This document shows, one piece after another, positions 23,301 through 33,214 of a stretch of 64,000 nucleotides of DNA (the first letter of the stretch is position 1; the number at the start of each line of letters is the position of its first letter). Made by a program: the position numbers and the translations under genes. The stretch comes from Strigops habroptila (taxonomy: Eukaryota; Chordata; Aves; Psittaciformes; Psittacidae). The DNA lies in the NCBI RefSeq assembly GCF_004027225.2, contig NC_046358.1:5298720-5362719 (forward strand), written 5' to 3'. Under the pieces are notes generated by a model that was given only the letters and a program-made list of their open reading frames with translations, did not search any database and was not told the origin of the DNA.

Positions 23301-24533
23301 GTGGAAATTACACATGAAAACGGTGAGAAAGAGCTGGAATTATTTGCATGGTCAGTCTCAGCAAAGGGTCATGCTGACTTATTCTGGAGTCAAGTACTCC
23401 ACAGAAGTGCAGACAGCAGTTTCATTGTTTTACCTAGAAAATTTGGCTCGAATGGCTCTTTTACCCTTTTTGGTGAAGTGGGCCTATGTTATCCATGCTG
23501 TTTCTGAACTTCTATTCCTATTTGTTGTTTGAAGGTCCAGAGGGAGCCAATCTGTTTATCTACCATCTCCCCCAGGAGTTTGGGGATCAGGATCTGCTGC
23601 AGATGTTCATGCCATTTGGAAATGTCGTCTCTGCCAAGGTCTTCATTGACAAGCAGACCAATCTAAGCAAGTGTTTTGGTATGTTGGGTCTAATCATTAC
23701 CTGTAGAAAGGTGGCTTCTTTCTAGTAATCTCTTTTCCAATATATTGTTTAGTCTAGCTTTTAAGTCAAGTAGTGACTTTTTCTCTGTATTTGTAAGAAA
23801 TAATCCAAACTCTTCCAGCAATGAAACTGTATTTTCTCCCCAGTTACTGATTCCAGCCATTCACTGGAGTTATTTAAAATGGGTTCCTTCAAAACCCTGG
23901 AGAAGTTTATTTTGAGGATACTCTTTCCCTGGAAGTATATATAACTTTTCATCTGAGAGAAATCTAAATATAATGGTACAAGTGCCATGCTGCCTTGACA
24001 GCCACTTCACTCCAAACAAATCTGCTCCCATAATGCCAAGAGAGTGATTTCAGTCTTATATCTTTAATGAGCTTTCATGTATAGATTAATATTTTCCAAG
24101 CTTGGTGTTCTCTCTGGTATGAGTTCTTACGTATCAAACTCATTTTTGTTGGAAGACCAGAAAATGTTATTTTAATATCCTGACCTTTGTGTGTCTTTTG
24201 GCCAAAGTTCCATACATCAGAAAACAGTGCTTTGTCTGAGAGCCCTTTAGTAAGAAGTTCTTATGAAGAGTCTGCAACAGTTAGGAGCTTCTAAATGGCA
24301 TTTCATGCAAACCTCTCTTACCTTGCGAGTACCTGCATTTCCAATTGTGAGTACCTGTTCTGGAGAGCTCTGGCATGCCTTAATTATGGATTTTCCTTTC
24401 TTCAGGTTTTGTAAGTTACGACAATCCTGTGTCTGCACAGGCTGCCATTCAGTCAATGAACGGCTTTCAGATTGGCATGAAGCGTCTGAAAGTACAGCTC
24501 AAGCGCTCTAAGAATGACAGCAAGCCATACTGA
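2228..24533 (+). CDS. CELF1: CELF1 (CUG-binding protein 1), whole coding span
   Basis: CELF1 is a nuclear and cytoplasmic RNA-binding protein that binds GU-rich elements. It controls alternative splicing, translation and deadenylation-linked mRNA decay. Twelve coding exons read without interruption from an ATG at 4951 to a TGA at 24531-24533, giving 488 residues; human CELF1 is about 486. The order is RRM1 (about residues 16-99), RRM2 (about 108-188), a long Ala/Ser/Gln/Leu-rich linker, and RRM3 (about 401-480), ending in KSKNDSKPY-like residues (here SKNDSKPY). Each RRM has an RNP2 ([24 protein letters not shown]) and an RNP1 split by a phase-1 intron. An exon near 2.23 kb adds the known longer N-terminus. 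Several acceptors are tandem and predict isoforms. CELF2 was considered, but the start [12 protein letters not shown] and the linker match CELF1. The 5' UTR exons and main promoter lie upstream of the window. Confidence 0.96.
2308..4254. other. CELF1 intron between the alternative and main start exons
   Basis: Apart from a short CR1 remnant at 2978-3090, no exon or repeat family was recognised in this stretch. Confidence 0.5.
2978..3090 (+). mobile_element. Short CR1 remnant
   Basis: The segment CAGATACCTTAAGGGGGCTT through GGGACAGGACAAGGGGGAAT and GGCTTTAAACTGAAAAA matches the conserved CR1 3' region. Neither the RT region nor the terminal repeats are present. Confidence 0.75.
4255..4732 (+). 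mobile_element. Solo LTR of an avian ERVL-like retrovirus
   Basis: The element starts TGATTTCGGCTGGAATAGAG and ends GGTTTAAACCATGACA, giving TG...CA ends over 478 bp. Internal landmarks are TTCTTCCTAGTAGCTG, AGTGCTGTGTTTTGG, GGATATAAACTG (TATA box), GAGCAGTTGTATTGTGCATC and TTCAATTATTAAACTG (poly(A) signal). These are typical of abundant LTRs in non-galliform bird genomes. No internal retroviral genes flank it, so it is a solo LTR. A target-site duplication was not clear by eye. It lies about 210 bp upstream of the exon with the main CELF1 start codon, in the same orientation. Confidence 0.85.
4941..5128 (+). CDS. CELF1: CELF1 exon with the main start codon and RRM1 first half
   Basis: The acceptor is TTTCCATAG at 4932-4940 and the main ATG is at 4951 with A at -3 (AAAATGA). 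It encodes residues 1-59 including RNP2 KMFVGQVP and the [16 protein letters not shown] strand, and ends in phase 1 at a GTGAG donor. Human CELF1 has VPRTWSEKDL where this bird has [10 protein letters not shown]. In the long isoform translation passes through the ten bases upstream of the ATG in frame. Confidence 0.96.
5935..6017 (+). CDS. CELF1: CELF1 exon, RRM1 second half
   Basis: This 83-bp exon encodes [20 protein letters not shown] and HNMKILPG, including RNP1 and helix 2 of RRM1. The acceptor is TTTTCATTGCAG and the donor GTAAGA. The length of 83 bp is characteristic of CELF-family genes. Confidence 0.95.
6419..6467 (+). CDS. CELF1: CELF1 49-bp exon, RRM1-RRM2 junction
   Basis: The exon encodes [16 protein letters not shown] and ends in phase 1 at GTAAGC. 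The acceptor is TTTTTACATTTCAG. It closes RRM1 and begins the short link to RRM2. Confidence 0.95.
6735..7505 (+). mobile_element. CR1 LINE fragment covering the end of ORF2
   Basis: The sense strand carries CR1 ORF2 C-terminal sequence (GATGACACCAAGCTGAGTGC; GTGAAGTTCAACAAGGCCAA; TGGAGTACTGTGTGCAGCCC) and the following region (TATGAAGACAGGCTGAAAG; TTCAGCCTGGAGAAGAGAA). It stops before the canonical 3' tail. Several frameshifts and stops make it inactive. Confidence 0.92.
7941..7974 (+). repeat. CT/CA dinucleotide microsatellite
   Basis: A CTCTCTCTCA run passes into CACACAGACACACACACACA. It is short and interrupted, and lies in a CELF1 intron. Confidence 0.8.
9367..9501 (+). CDS. CELF1: CELF1 exon, RRM2 first half, with NAGNAG acceptor
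   Basis: The exon reads (A)[20 protein letters not shown] and onward to GPDGLSR, containing RRM2 RNP2. The acceptor is TTAGCAG. Use of the first AG adds an Ala before VEDRK (135-bp exon), while use of the second removes it (132 bp). Both stay in frame. The donor is GTAAGC. Confidence 0.96.
9668..9747 (+). CDS. CELF1: CELF1 exon, RRM2 second half
   Basis: This 80-bp exon encodes [20 protein letters not shown] followed by HQAQTME, containing RNP1 and the last helix of RRM2. A T-run and CCCCAG acceptor precede it and the donor is GTAAAA. Confidence 0.95.
10137..10298 (+). CDS. CELF1: CELF1 exon, end of RRM2 and start of linker
   Basis: This 162-bp exon reads [20 protein letters not shown] onward through a Gln-rich QQLQQQMQQ helix to [14 protein letters not shown]. 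The acceptor is GCTGTTTGCAG and the donor GTGAGT. The Gln-rich part belongs to the divergent linker that CELF proteins use for protein contacts and splicing activation. Confidence 0.95.
10299..11616. other. CELF1 intron upstream of the LYLQ exon
   Basis: No transposon was recognised. The last 250 bases are G/T-rich and contain an imperfect tandem duplication (11411-11555). The true polypyrimidine tract is CTTGTTTTGTTTTTTGG close to the acceptor. Confidence 0.5.
11411..11555 (+). repeat. Imperfect tandem duplication, about 86-bp period
   Basis: GCATGGGCAGTG followed by GGTGCTGTGGCTGTAGTGTG recurs about 86 bases later as GCATGGGCAGTG followed by GGCGCTCTGGCTGTGGTGTG. The copies have diverged by substitutions and small gaps. 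A degenerate minisatellite is likely. Confidence 0.5.
11617..11698 (+). CDS. CELF1: CELF1 linker exon with alternative LYLQ acceptor
   Basis: The upstream acceptor at 11615-11616 gives an exon beginning [21 protein letters not shown] second acceptor, TTTGCAG ending at 11628, would remove the 12 bases for LYLQ and keep the frame. Both forms are known CELF1 isoforms. The exon ends HPMG in phase 1 at GTGAGT. Confidence 0.93.
11699..14363. other. CELF1 intron, linker region
   Basis: One short CR1 tail at 12632-12705 is recognised. The rest is A/T-rich unique-looking sequence on both strands. Confidence 0.5.
12632..12705 (+). mobile_element. CR1 3' tail fragment
   Basis: GTGGAAGATGTCCGTGCCCA, then GGCAGGGGGGTTGGAACTAG and GTCCCTTCCAGCCCAA, is the last 70-odd bases of a CR1 element. 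Such extreme 5' truncation is common for this family. Confidence 0.85.
14364..14492 (+). CDS. CELF1: CELF1 linker exon, Ala-rich
   Basis: The exon encodes [20 protein letters not shown], then [20 protein letters not shown] and SS. The acceptor TGTTGCAG sits after a T-rich stretch and the donor is GTAAGA. The following intron, 7.7 kb, is the longest coding intron of the gene here. Confidence 0.95.
15052..15175 (+). repeat. G/T-rich low-complexity tract
   Basis: Long runs of GTTTT, GGGTTTTTTT and four GGTT units give an almost pure G/T plus strand in a CELF1 intron. CELF proteins themselves bind GU-rich RNA. Confidence 0.85.
16371..16456 (+). mobile_element. CR1-type 3' tail fragment
   Basis: GACCATTACACTAGATGATC, AAAGGTCCCTTTCAACAG and CTACTATTCTGTGATTCTTT resemble a diverged CR1 3' end with its ATTCTGTGATTCT terminal repeat. 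Confidence 0.7.
18230..18475 (+). mobile_element. Possible ancient CR1/L3-type LINE remnant
   Basis: The string AGCTATTTCTTTGCATAGTG followed by CATGATTAAATTGCAGAACT resembles the 3' part of old amniote CR1/L3 LINEs (ACTTCTTCACACAGTGCATAGTTAAACTGTGGAACTC-like order). Substitutions are heavy, so this would be far older than the other CR1 copies. Confidence 0.45.
19184..19217. repeat. Perfect 13-bp inverted repeat (hairpin)
   Basis: AATACTGTTTTTC at 19184-19196 and GAAAAACAGTATT at 19205-19217 are exact reverse complements around an 8-base loop. Confidence 0.85.
20775..20812 (+). repeat. 19-bp tandem duplication
   Basis: CTTTTGTTAGGTACAACTC (20775-20793) is followed at once by CTTTTGTTAGGTACAGCTC (20794-20812), one mismatch. 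A third partial CTTGTTAGGCA follows at about 20822. Confidence 0.9.
22026..22085. repeat. A/T trinucleotide microsatellite
   Basis: AATAATAATAATAATTATAA is followed by TTATTATTATTATTAATTAT and a CAT run. The two halves are complementary, so the stretch can fold. It lies about 130 bp before a CELF1 acceptor. Confidence 0.85.
22220..22330 (+). CDS. CELF1: CELF1 linker exon, Ser-rich, with NAGNAG acceptor
   Basis: The exon encodes [20 protein letters not shown] then [16 protein letters not shown]. The acceptor is TAATAGCAG. The second AG gives the form listed here. The first AG, at 22215-22216, adds CAG and inserts one Ala in frame. The donor is GTAAGA. Confidence 0.94.
22504..22689 (+). CDS. 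CELF1: CELF1 linker exon before RRM3
   Basis: This 186-bp exon encodes [40 protein letters not shown] and the segment up to AAGSQKE. The acceptor is CTTATACAG and the donor GTAGGC. An internal ACAGGTAGC at 22554-22562 resembles a donor, but the reading frame continues through it as in other vertebrates. Confidence 0.94.
23535..23678 (+). CDS. CELF1: CELF1 exon, RRM3 first part
   Basis: This 144-bp exon encodes [20 protein letters not shown], then [20 protein letters not shown] and QTNLSKCF. It holds RNP2 of RRM3. The acceptor is TTGTTTGAAG and the donor GTATGT. Residue positions are about 399-446. Confidence 0.95.
24406..24533 (+). CDS. CELF1: CELF1 terminal coding exon
   Basis: The exon encodes [20 protein letters not shown], then [20 protein letters not shown] and PY before TGA at 24531-24533. 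It carries RNP1 of RRM3 and the basic C-terminal tail that helps place CELF1 in the nucleus. The acceptor is TTTCTTCAG. Confidence 0.96.
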
Positions 24534-24925
24534 GCGCCCCTCCCCTCCGGGACTGGAGTGAGAAGGATCTTCTGGTAAGTTGGAGAGGAGCGCACTTAGT
24601 GATTCGAAGCCCTAAGGCTGTGTTTTTACAGTCCTGGAAGCTGATCCATGCCTTCTATCTGGCACATCTTCCCCTGAAGACTCGGCTGCAGCCTCTGCTG
24701 AGAATCCCGCTTCGGATGGAGGACAAGTTTGTGCTTTTGTTTCCAGTGTTTTACTTTGGAGTTTAGGTGCCATATCGCTGAGGTGTTTCTTTTTTATTTT
24801 ATTTTATTTTTATTTTATTTTATCTTATTTCTCTTTTATTTGAAGTTTGCTGTGTTTGTAACCAGTGTGTGTTGAGAAGGACCAATGCCAGCTCCTTGGG
24901 GGTGGGGAGGCAAGGTTAAAGGGAG

Positions 24926-25021
24926 CAGCAGAAACTGACACCACACTGCCTTGGGCTAGAGAGGAGAAGAGGGAAGCAGAACTGACACCACACCACCATG
25001 GGCGAGAGGAGAAGGGAAAGC
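24926..25021 (+). repeat. Two-copy tandem repeat in the CELF1 3' UTR
   Basis: AGCAGAAACTGACACCACAC plus GCCTTGGGCTAGAGAGGAGA recurs about 50 bases later as AGCAGAACTGACACCACACC plus ACCATGGGCGAGAGGAGAAG. Confidence 0.75.
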
Positions 25022-27730
25022 AGAAATAACACAGAACAGCTGATGAAAACAAAAGATGGGGAAAGAGAAGTGAGTCCATCCAACTTTGGGTGAGCAAAGA
25101 ATTGACTCCATGTAGCCATTGTCATGCCCCATCCACTCTTTGAAGTTTCCTTAACTGTATGCCATGGTGGGGGGTTAGTAAATCATCTCTAAAGCAGGAG
25201 ACAGTCTAGAAGGGTGAACACATTAACAAGCCAAAGGAAAACTGCAGTGACTTTATTTTGCTGTATATAAAGTAGTGTTTATATAGCACTGTGAATGTAC
25301 ACAGCACTTTATAAAATTATTAGATAATATCCCTGCCCAGAAAATTTCACTGTCCATTTACAGTTGAATATTAATGAGATGCAGTGAATTACTCCATATT
25401 TAAGCAAACTTATTCTATGTACTCTATCTAGGTTTTGTAGAAAGGTATAGAGACAGCTTAGTCTGGATGAAAACATCTGAGGCTGGAAACGAGAAACTTT
25501 TTATCCCTGGTAACCTACAGATTTTTTTTGACAATTTTTCTTCTTAACAGTTCATCCATTTCTGTGGAATTCCCCATATTCTGTGGAATAATGTCCTTTT
25601 GCAGAGTATTACTTTGAATTCATTCTTATAAGCATAATATAAGTGCTGTTTGTTTCTCTATTAAAATGACTTCAATTGAGATACAAAGCCCAGAGTTACA
25701 CTAACACAGCTCTTGAGGCTCCTGTTTCATATATGTTCTTAGAGGATTTGATTTCTCAGTCTTAACTCTGTTGCAAAGATAACTTCCTGTTGTGTTTTGT
25801 TTTCTAAACAATCTGTGCAGTGATTTGGTCTAGTAATTAGGTATTTATTTATACTGCAGTTTTCCTTTAAGGTGGTGTGTACCAATGCAAAGCTATAACA
25901 CAGGAGCTGTGGAACCAGAGCAGAGCATTGAGCCATTCAGTCCTATTCTGCTGTTTGGTACTAGCTGTTATCTTCTATATTGAAGGAAAACTGAACACAC
26001 CCCTTCAATGAACACACGCTTTCTCTGCACACTTGTGAAATTGCTAATGCGTTGCTAAGGGCCTTTGTTATACACTGGTTTTAGGGGGCTCAAAGGACTT
26101 TTGACACTCTGGCCTGAGTTTTAAGAAATCAAGAGTAGAGTCCCATTTTATAACCACCAAAATCCACCTCTGTCACAAGAGGAAGTTTACAATTTTTGTG
26201 TGTCTTTAACAGAAGTTCCATTTACCTCATATTTTCTCCTTTTCCTTGTTTTATTTGTATTGCTGGTTTGTGATGCTGTTTCCCAGTTAACATTGCAGGC
26301 TGGGAGCCAGATTGTGTGTGGGTCAGATGTAGGGTTGAGACATCCTGTTCTGCTCCAGCAGGAGGAGCACTAAACCCATCAAACCTGAGATCCCGTGGTC
26401 TGCTGGGAGTGTCAGTGTTCCCAGAGACAGGGCCTCTTGGGATCTCAAACCTCAGAAGTACCAGGCCTGACCCGTAGCATCCAAGAAGAGCCCTTTCCAT
26501 TCTTAAATTGAAAATCAAACCGTTGATGCCAGTCTGTCTGTATTGATGGCAGACAGCAATCTATCAGTATTATTCAAATCATTTTGTGGTGGCAAAGGTT
26601 CAGAGGCCAGATTGCCAAATTTCCCGGTTATGCTGGCATGTGGTACCCTTCCGTGTTAATTATTTGAATCTCTCTAGAAACGTGAACATACACTTAAGTG
26701 AACCATGTACACTTGAATTCTGCATGATGGGAAAGATGTGTCCTGGTTTTCTGAGAAAAGAGTGTTGGAGTGTGAAGGCCTCCAGGGTGATAATGGGATT
26801 TTTTTTTTTTTTAAATATACATAATATACTTTTCAAAAAAAAAAAAAAGAAAAAAAAAGAAAAAAAAAAGAAAATAAACCAACAACATATTTGGGAGCAA
26901 CTGCTCCAAGTGCAACCTGCTGTAACCAAGAATGTTGTTTCTATTTTTATAGAAGTTTTATACTGCTCCAGGGTGGAGAATATTTATTACCTAAATTATT
27001 TCACTGGAAAAGACTAAAAAAAAAAAAGGCCAGGGTTTTGTAGAATCCTGAATGTGATTGTTTTACACACATAATGATGTGCATGATTGAAACTACTGAT
27101 TTTCAGTGGCCTGTTTGCAGCCCAATAACTGCTAAATGGGGAAGACGAACGCTGTGAACCAGTGGAGGAGAGCACTGTGCTCTGGGGTCTCTACAGTCAC
27201 TCTTACCTTCTTTGCACCCTGCCCCACTGTACTATCCAAGACCTTCGTCCTGTCTTTCTTTTAACCTGATGCTCTGGCCTCTTTACGAGTCATTTCAGTC
27301 ACCCAAAAGTAGATATTCTAGCTCTGCATCCTATAGTGTGTCCTCAATACTGTACCTTATGGATCAAGCTTGGCATTGTTGCAAATAGATGCAACTCCTA
27401 TTGACATTAGGAGATTGACCAGTTTACACTGTGGCTTAGTTTGATCAGTGACTCCTCCCAGACATAATCACCTTAAGACACCTAACTTGGGCTAGCTCTT
27501 GTGCCTTACTGGCATAACTGTAAGTATTGCCAAAAAGATAAGAAAAAAACCAAACAAATCTATGCAGGTTAAATTTTAAAAGGTGTGATCCTCAGATGGT
27601 TTGAATCAATGCAGTTCTGCTCTCTTCAGAAGAGCTGCATCAGTTTTCACCAGCTGAAGATGTTGCCCTCTTTGTGTATTTGTTTCAGATTTCCCTTTCT
27701 TGGTGTATCTATGTATATGTTGCCAAAGTT

Positions 27731-27736
27731 AATAAA
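27731..27736 (+). terminator. CELF1: Candidate proximal poly(A) signal of CELF1
   Basis: A canonical AATAAA is preceded by UGUA-type motifs (ATGTATATG) and followed within 15-50 bases by GT/T-rich sequence (GAGTTTGTGACTTGGG, GATTTTTTT). This is the usual layout of a vertebrate cleavage and polyadenylation site. Confidence 0.5.
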
Positions 27737-30700
27737 TGTATCGAGTTTGTGACTTGGGCAGATTTTTTTCTGATAACAGAACTGATCAGATAAAGTCAAT
27801 ATTTCTGTGTCTGTTTGGTGGCTGCCACTGACTCTGGAGATTTAGGCTCTTCTTTGCCTTCCAGTCTTAAGACAGGTTTCTTCCTCACTCATTGGCAAGG
27901 AAGTCTGGGATTTTGGGGACTTGGGGCTTTTAAATTTTATTGTATTTTTAATTCCTATCATGCTCTCATTCAAGTGCAAATCAAATCAGTGTCAAATGCT
28001 TTATATCCTGGATAGTAGGATAAGAGTTGGGTGAGTTCAAATGAACTGCAGAAGGATTGGCTTAAGTAGCCACATGGGCAGAGTATTCTGTATGCTTATA
28101 AACCAAAGAATCTGAATTTTCTACAACAAAAGCTAGTAGGTCTTCTGATGAAATGGAATTCCATATTACATGTGCCACCAGGAAATACTTAATATTTTTA
28201 GAAACGAGACAGAAATGGTCTACTTCATAGATTTGTTTTCTCACATTTGTTTTTACTAGATATGCCATAATAAGATAAAAGTATTGTGAACAGTTGAAGT
28301 CTTGGTCTGATGCCACTTAGTATCAAGTACTGTAGTAAAGAAAATCATAGTCTTCAGTGCCCTCGATAATCAACAGTCCAAAATAGGATTATCTCTTTGT
28401 AGCTTAGTTTTTTCTTCCAGTAATACAAAACTTGCATTATTAGAAAATGCTTTTCATATATAGTGATTAAATTTTAATCCTAAACAGAATGAGGATTGGA
28501 ATTTTTTAAAAGTACCTGAGACAGTGATGGTGAGTATCTCTATATTTTAATACTGAGGCAGTTTACTAGCTATGGGCACTACTCACTGGAAAATAGGTGC
28601 CTCGGAAAATTTCTCGCTGGCAAATATATCTATAAGGAGAAAGCTTTTCATCTGAATACTGAAACTCCACGTAGTATGATAGATTCTGCTTGCATGATAG
28701 AATTAATTGAAGTGTTTCTTCTAGTTAATGGTTGTGAGTTAGGGAAGAGCAGCCAAGCAGAATGAAATTGTCCCATTTCATTTGGAAATGTCTAAAAGCA
28801 ATTTGGATAAACCAAATTTCAAATAAAGGGTGCAAGCATGAACACATAAAACACACAAGAAGCTTTGAGAGCTGCTTGTTGCAAACATTTAAATGTATCT
28901 ACCACAAAATATAAAACACAGAAGGCAGAATCATCACACTTGCGATAATAAAACAAGGACAAACTGGAATAACTTTCCCCAGGTTATTAAGTTCTTATCC
29001 AGCATCTCACGGCTTTGCTCTTGCAGGCCAGTGTTTCCTCAGGGCTTTAATGAAACTTAGTCTTTCTCCTCAAATTTGCTGAGCGAAATATTTGAAAAAT
29101 CCCTATAAAAAAAAAAAACCAAACAAATCACACAAAGAATTTCTATGGTACATGCTTACATGTCACTTGATTTCATGCCTCGTTCCTCATGCCTCAGTTT
29201 GTGATGAATTTGCCTTTCTGGTTTAGGATCCCAAAATGTTCCTTATCTCTTGCAGCTCACAAGCTGAGGGGAGAAAACAAAGGTATTTATATCACGTAAT
29301 ATAACAATTATTTATAAAGTCTTCAAGAAAGCTTCAGGAAACACATTTTTTTTCTACACATCAAACTGGCAACAGTGACTGTAGAGCTTCTCAGAGCCCA
29401 GAATCCCCTCCTCATGAAGTCAGGGAGCTGGGAATGCAAAATCCCTGTGTAGGCCTAATGGCATGAAAAGTGCTCAGCTAGGACAAGTCTTAACTTGCAG
29501 TCAAGTCTTAAGGAATTCTTCTCTGAGATATGGAGGGTTTGTCTTGTATAATTATTTTTCCCCTTCCCCCTTGTTCCAAATCACCCACCCCCAGTTTCAT
29601 GGGCTCCTAGGGAATGAGAAGGGACTGTAGCTGAAGGAAAGAACATGGATTTCCTGGGCTACTACTGCCTAAGAACTTCCCACATTAGGGTGCAGGAAAA
29701 GTCTCAGCCGTCAAACCACCTGTGAATCCCTTATGTCCTCTGTCTTGTCTCTCATGGTCTCAGTCTCTGTGGGCAAATGTTAGCCCTGGAGCCATATTTT
29801 TTGGAGTTGGTCTCCTGGGGAGGGAGCTTGCTCTGTTCTTCTCCTTAACAGAGCTAGTGCAGACACTGGGCACAGGGCAAGGCAAATGCATGCTAACCAA
29901 AGTGCTCTGGGCTGTGGAAAGCTCCCCAGACTGGGTGTTGAGAGGGAAATCCAGGCCTCTGCTTCAATTTGGTTTCTGGCAGTTTGATGTTTACTTGGTG
30001 TCCTTCATGTACTTCGACTTTTACTTGTCCATCGTTGGCATGTGCTGCCCTTCCCTGTCAACTCCCTTCCCCAGGAGATCTCATTGTACAGTGCCCATTC
30101 TTGTTCTCTCTCTCCGTGTTTGGATGTACTGCTCTGTGTAACTCAGTGGGTCTCCCTCTTTCTGGTTTGTTTTTTTTTCTAGATTCCTGCCGTTTGTTCA
30201 TCGTTGTGCCTAAAGCATGTCGATGTGGCGTTCAAGTACATCGTCCAAATCCTTGTCTCTTCAGCTTCTCTGATGCTTGAACTCTCACCTTTGACCTTGT
30301 GTTCACCTTTGATGCTGATGTGTATTTTTATTACGTTTGTTTCTTTCTTTTTTTGTTTTTTTTGGTTTGTTTTTTTTTTTCTTTTTGGTTTTATTTTATT
30401 TTCGTGCTGCCAAATTGGTTTTGCTAGAAAGACTGCTGCAGGGGAATATTTAAACTTGCATTTGAATATAAAAGAATTTCTATTTTTCTAGACCTTCGTA
30501 AGATAACCACTTGATTTTGTGAATCTGATTCTTTGTAATTGTCTTCAGAGCAGCCTTGCTAGCATACCTTGTGAGTATTTGTATTTCTGTGAACATACAG
30601 CCAATCACTTTCTAGGCTTAGGGGTTTTTTTCTGTGTGCTTAGTTGGGAAAAAAACATAAAACACCACCGTTTCGAAGAGAAAGTCAATTCTATGGTGTG

Positions 30701-33207
30701 ACTCAATCTTTCAGGAGACTTCCTAGTCACATTTTGCTGATCTGGTTTCTGTGCTTGAGGAGACAGCATGTGTTTTTATGAGTTCAAACTTGTGACTTGA
30801 GTGGCATCAGCAGAAAACACTTGAACTACATTTTCTTCTGATTGTAGCTACATTTTTTGCCCAACATTTATTGATTTTTTTTATTATTATTATTATTTTT
30901 ATTTTTCCCCCCTGCTTCCCTATGTGATTATCAGTCTGCAGTGAAAATTTGATCAAAGTTGATGTTGTATTTTGTTAAGCTCCAGCATGCTTGGGTTCTT
31001 TTTTGTAACTACAATCTCCTCAGCAAAATGTGATGTTTCTGTTTTAATCTTTCAAACTAAGATAGTGCCCAGAAATGTTTTGCATGTTTCCTGCTGTTTT
31101 CTTCACACCCTCGTATATATCACCTTCACCTCTCCGTTTTCTATAGTTTGTGCAAAAACTGAGCAATTTAATGGGTTTCAAAGGTATCCTTTAAATTGGT
31201 GGTTTTGGTATGACAATTATCTGATCAGAAGCCACCTGAGGGCATCTACCTGTGCACTTAGACTGTCTGCCTGACAGAGCACCTGGACCTTGCTCCATCT
31301 CCAGTGCTGTCAGAGGCGCCTAGGGGCTTGGCTGCACTGTTCTTGTACTGGAAATTTTGGTGGAAGGAGATAGCTGGGGAGCAGGAAGGTGGGGGAACTT
31401 CACAGTATTTCTGCTTCCGAAGTTATCTGAAGCTAGGGCTCCATTGAAACATCTTTTGTATCATTCAGGGCATATTTATGTCAAATCCAGCCCCAGTTTA
31501 ATACCATCAGTCAGACCTTGATGGCAGGATCCTGGAAAGCAGGATCTAGGTTAGCTCTTGCAATAAAGTGTTGGAAATAGCCCGGAGAAAGCATTTGTAA
31601 ACCTGGTCCTACAACTGCTGGCTCTTTTCCCAAGCGACAAGCACAATACAACAGCCTCTGCAGCTGTTACCTGAACAGGGTACCATCCCCAGCTCTCTTC
31701 TCAAGGGCCTTAGCTGGGGAATCTCTCCGGAGATTTTTTACTTTTTGTTTAGTTTTTAATTGGGCAATGAGCTAAGCAGGTTTTTTTTCTGGCTTGCAGG
31801 ATGAACTAGAACAGGTTACTGCTTTCTGGGTAGCAGGCTTTCCCCCTACCCTACATACCATCTGCACAGGTAGAAACTGGGATGTAGCTTCTAGATGAAG
31901 AGCGTGTACTGTGATGAAGTTTCAGTCAGAAGGAGAAGCAAGCTTGTGTAGGTATCTTAACAGTAGAAAATAATGTGAAATGAAATCCCAGGAGAAGGGG
32001 TTTTGCTGAGAAAACAAATCGTGTTTGATTGGATGGAAATCTCACTTTTGTCCAGTGTTTGGGAGAATGCAAAGATGCAAAAGGATTTCTTTTCTATCCT
32101 ACTCCTGAGTTGGCTGAGGATATCCTCAGCAGATACTGGCTAGACTTGTGGAGACAGTCCTTAATCTGCTTATAAGACAGACCATGTTTGGGATATGGTA
32201 CATACACCTGGGAGTAAAGCGTGAGGCTGGATGAAAAAAGGAGAGAACCTTGTTGATTTGGGAGGTAGGGTTGTGGGCTGGCTGCTGTTAGTCCCACAGT
32301 CTGAATGCACAGGGCTGTGTGTCAGTGGGGGGCACTGGTACCCTGCAGTGTATTGAGTAACTGCCAATACGTTTCTGTACATGAGCATTTGGTTCCATAA
32401 GGAACTTTGGAGAAACCTGTGGAAAAACTATCTGAAGAAAACCAAAATGCCAAACGTTGGATGTTTCTTTCCTTTCTTCTTTCCTTTTCTTCCTTTGGTT
32501 GTTTTAATTGTTCTGTGGTGGTTTTAATGGATTTGAGACAGTGGAGCAGCAGCTGCCTTTCTGATTTTTGGCTGCTTTTTGTGAATAATTTAAAAAGAAA
32601 ATTTACATTTTGGAGACAAACCTGTGGGCTTTTTTATTGGTACAAACATTGTATTTAACACTAGGGGTTTTGTACAGTTTTTTGCCTTTTCTACTAGAAA
32701 ACAATGTAAAGTGATTCACAATGTGACGAGAAAACAAATTGCCACTATGACCAAATGTAGAGTCTGTTCTGCAGTAATGGGATTTAATCAACTCGAAGTC
32801 GTGGTTCAGTCGTAGAAATGCTTTTCTTTACCTTGTTTTGAGCTGTTCCTTTTATTATTTTTTTTCTTGTTTTGATTTGCAAAACAAAAATGTCTTTTTT
32901 GTGTGAAATTGTGTTGTACTCTGTAGAGAATTACAGATTTTACTTTAATGGTTTAAAAAACAGAGGAGCACGTGTTGCTTTTCTGATCCGATGGCAGAGT
33001 TTGTGTAGTGGATTTCAAGATGAAAAGATTTGTTACAAGTTTGGAACGAGCGAGTATGTGTTAAAGGAATTTTCTTCCTTTTGTGTGTGTGTTTTTTTTT
33101 CTTTTTTGTCCCAAAGGGCAACTTAAAGCTGTTTTAATTGCACAGACACACCGACAACAAGTCATTTTGTATATGCCAAGTGTGGTACCTTCCTTTGTTT
33201 ATTTGCT

Positions 33208-33214
33208 ATTAAAC
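33208..33214 (+). terminator. CELF1: Candidate distal poly(A) signal of CELF1
   Basis: TATTAAA lies at the end of a long T-rich stretch and is followed by GT-rich TTGTGTGTTGTATTTGTGTC. Plus-strand composition then changes to ordinary intergenic sequence. Confidence 0.45.

Noticed and set aside
26586-27017. 143-codon open frame on plus
   Set aside because: It lies in the CELF1 3' UTR, includes a low-complexity Lys run from a poly(A) tract, and resembles no protein.
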